NCBI GenBank assembly: GCA_018725455.1
Contig: QLUN01000005.1
Location: 1-20,743, forward strand
Direction of reading: 5' to 3'
DNA from: Chloroflexota bacterium
Lineage (GTDB): Bacteria > Chloroflexota > Dehalococcoidia > SZUA-161 > SpSt-899
Length of the DNA: 20,743 nucleotides
Below, piece by piece: positions 19,978 to 20,743 of the stretch. The stretch's first letter is position 1; the number at the start of each line of letters is the position of its first letter. Position numbers and translations under genes: made by a program. The notes below the pieces were generated by a model. The model was not told where the DNA came from and searched no databases. It saw nothing but the letters and a program-made list of their open reading frames with translations.

Positions 19978-20596
19978 CGTCGTCCTCGTCCTCGTCCGTA
20001 TGGTTGCCGATGACGCCAAGTTCTGCATCGAGGTCTATATCATAAGGTACGACATCAACCACGTCGCCGTTCAGCAGGCGCTTGACCCGCTCCTTGATGG
20101 CGTTCTCAAGATCGTCCGGGTTCTTGTAGTTCACGGTCACTTCGGACTTGGTAGAGAAAAGACCTATATCCACGTGCTTGCCCAAAAGCTCCAGAGCCTT
20201 CAGTTCGTATTTCGTGTCGCCGCAAACTGCTATCTCCATCAACTTCTGGGTAATAGCCGCACGCACCTGGTTTGCATCTATGGCAAGGGCACGACCATAT
20301 TCCCGCAAGAAAGCAGCAGCGCCTAATGCTACTCCCGGTGCAGCGAGACTTTGCCTGTCTTTCTTGTTTATGGCGTTTTTCAGCAGGGCTGCGGTTTCGA
20401 TGGAATCCCGTGCCTCAAAGTCCGGCAGGGCGCCGAGTGCTTCCTGAAGTTCTGCGGTCTTGCCTGCAACAGCAAGTTCTTCGAGCCACGACCCCGTTTC
20501 GGTATCGCGCGTATCATATGGAAGCGGGTGCTCTTTGGTTGGAGCCACATCCACGCCAACGTAGGTCTTGTCCCTTTTCGGCATAGATTCAGCCAT
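19961..20596 (-). CDS. terS: Terminase small subunit (putative)
   Basis: A 211-residue product upstream of and overlapping the large terminase by 17 bases. Helical segments fit a DNA-recognition subunit (GKTAELQEALGALPDFEARD, ALLKNAINKKDRQSLAAPGV, ANQVRAAITQKLMEIAVCGD). They are followed by 'KYELKALELLGKHVDIGLFS', a small-terminase-like oligomer helix, then 'EVTVNYKNPDDLENAIKERV' and a very acidic tail (HTDEDEDDDDLSV). It would bind the pac or cos site and hand DNA to the large subunit. The call rests on gene order and the 'LKALELLGKH' motif. No clear Shine-Dalgarno precedes the ATG at 20596; an ATG four codons later is an alternative. Two G-rich repeats and a hairpin lie in its leader. Confidence 0.75.
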   Translation of the reverse strand: MAESMPKRDKTYVGVDVAPTKEHPLPYDTRDTETGSWLEELAVAGKTAELQEALGALPDFEARDSIETAALLKNAINKKDRQSLAAPGVALGAAAFLREYGRALAIDANQVRAAITQKLMEIAVCGDTKYELKALELLGKHVDIGLFSTKSEVTVNYKNPDDLENAIKERVKRLLNGDVVDVVPYDIDLDAELGVIGNHTDEDEDDDDLSV

Positions 20597-20621
20597 ATAA
20601 CAAATGTTAGGCGCCGCGCAA

Positions 20622-20662
20622 GCCGGGTTTTAAGTTGTTGTTTTGTATGAACTTTGCCCGGC
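20622..20662 (-). promoter_or_regulatory. Imperfect hairpin in the leader of the small terminase gene
   Basis: GCCGGG (20622-20627) pairs with CCCGGC (20657-20662). Inside, AAGTT (20632-20636) pairs with AACTT (20650-20654) across a 13-base loop, with a four-base bulge on one side. It lies 26 bases before the ATG at 20596 on the minus-strand RNA. On the plus strand the stem is followed by GTTTTATTT, so it might also stop transcription running rightwards. The function is unknown. Confidence 0.35.
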
Positions 20663-20693
20663 GTTTTATTTATAATGCGCTCTTATGGGTAAA

Positions 20694-20742
20694 GGTGGGG
20701 TTTTATAGGGGGTGGGGTTTTGAAGCGGAGCGGAGTGGGGGG
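20694..20742. repeat. G-rich block with an 11-bp direct repeat upstream of the terminase genes
   Basis: GGTGGGGTTTT occurs at 20694-20704 and again at 20711-20721. The plus strand carries four runs of four or more G (20697-20700, 20708-20712, 20714-20717, 20737-20742) separated by loops of 7, 1 and 19 bases, enough to form a G-quadruplex in principle. No gene is seen here. The position just before the small terminase gene is where many phages keep their packaging site, but the sequence is unlike any I recognise. Confidence 0.5.
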
Positions 20743-20743
20743 T

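Noticed and set aside
19045..20013. 322-codon open frame on the plus strand opposite the terminase
   Set aside because: It is the antisense of conserved terminase and intein coding sequence, has no recognisable domain, and no plus-strand gene context.
19978..20028. Terminase start at 20028 with 17 more residues
   Set aside because: The extension is an Arg/Thr-rich shadow of the acidic tail of the small terminase; ATG 19977 has a purine-rich site and a typical overlap.

Overview
The window looks like the packaging, head, connector, virion and lysis half of a tailed double-stranded DNA phage (Caudoviricetes), probably an uncultured one. No tape-measure or contractile-tail genes are visible, so a short-tailed virion is the better guess, though this is inference. 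A two-component spanin pair (Rz/Rz1, with a lipobox in Rz1) points to a Gram-negative host. All credible genes lie on the minus strand and are tightly packed, many with overlapping stop/start codons. I see no tRNA, CRISPR array, insertion sequence or integrase.

Read 5'->3' on the minus strand (right to left), a G-rich leader precedes the small terminase gene. The large terminase gene follows, interrupted by three separate inteins. A 60-residue unknown protein, a large portal protein, a small overlapping protein, a GroES-like co-chaperonin, a scaffold, a conserved unknown, a decoration-like protein and a Mu gpT-type major capsid protein come next. A strong hairpin terminator follows the capsid gene.

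After two small genes and an intergenic region with a candidate promoter and hairpins come two virion-like genes and a run of small basic proteins (DUF6321-like, DUF5872-like and others). A membrane-anchored coiled-coil protein sits among them. Then come conserved virion proteins, a protein built from 20/25-residue repeats, two connector/adaptor-like proteins, a zinc-ribbon protein and several small conserved genes. The left end holds the lysis cassette (peptidase endolysin, Rz, nested Rz1), a lectin-like tail protein broken by a frameshift, and the start of a further gene cut by the window edge.

The most remarkable part is the terminase. Its three inteins sit exactly in the Walker A, Walker B and TRW (coupling) motifs. 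Inteins 1 and 2 are related to each other, carry the Trp/Cys/Thr signature of class 3 inteins, and retain only worn-down LAGLIDADG remnants. Intein 3 is an ordinary Cys1 intein. Between its two splicing halves lies a complete endonuclease VII-like HNH gene in a different reading frame, with its own Shine-Dalgarno sequence and GTG start. Packaging of this phage therefore appears to depend on three protein-splicing events, and one intein hides an out-of-frame candidate homing endonuclease.
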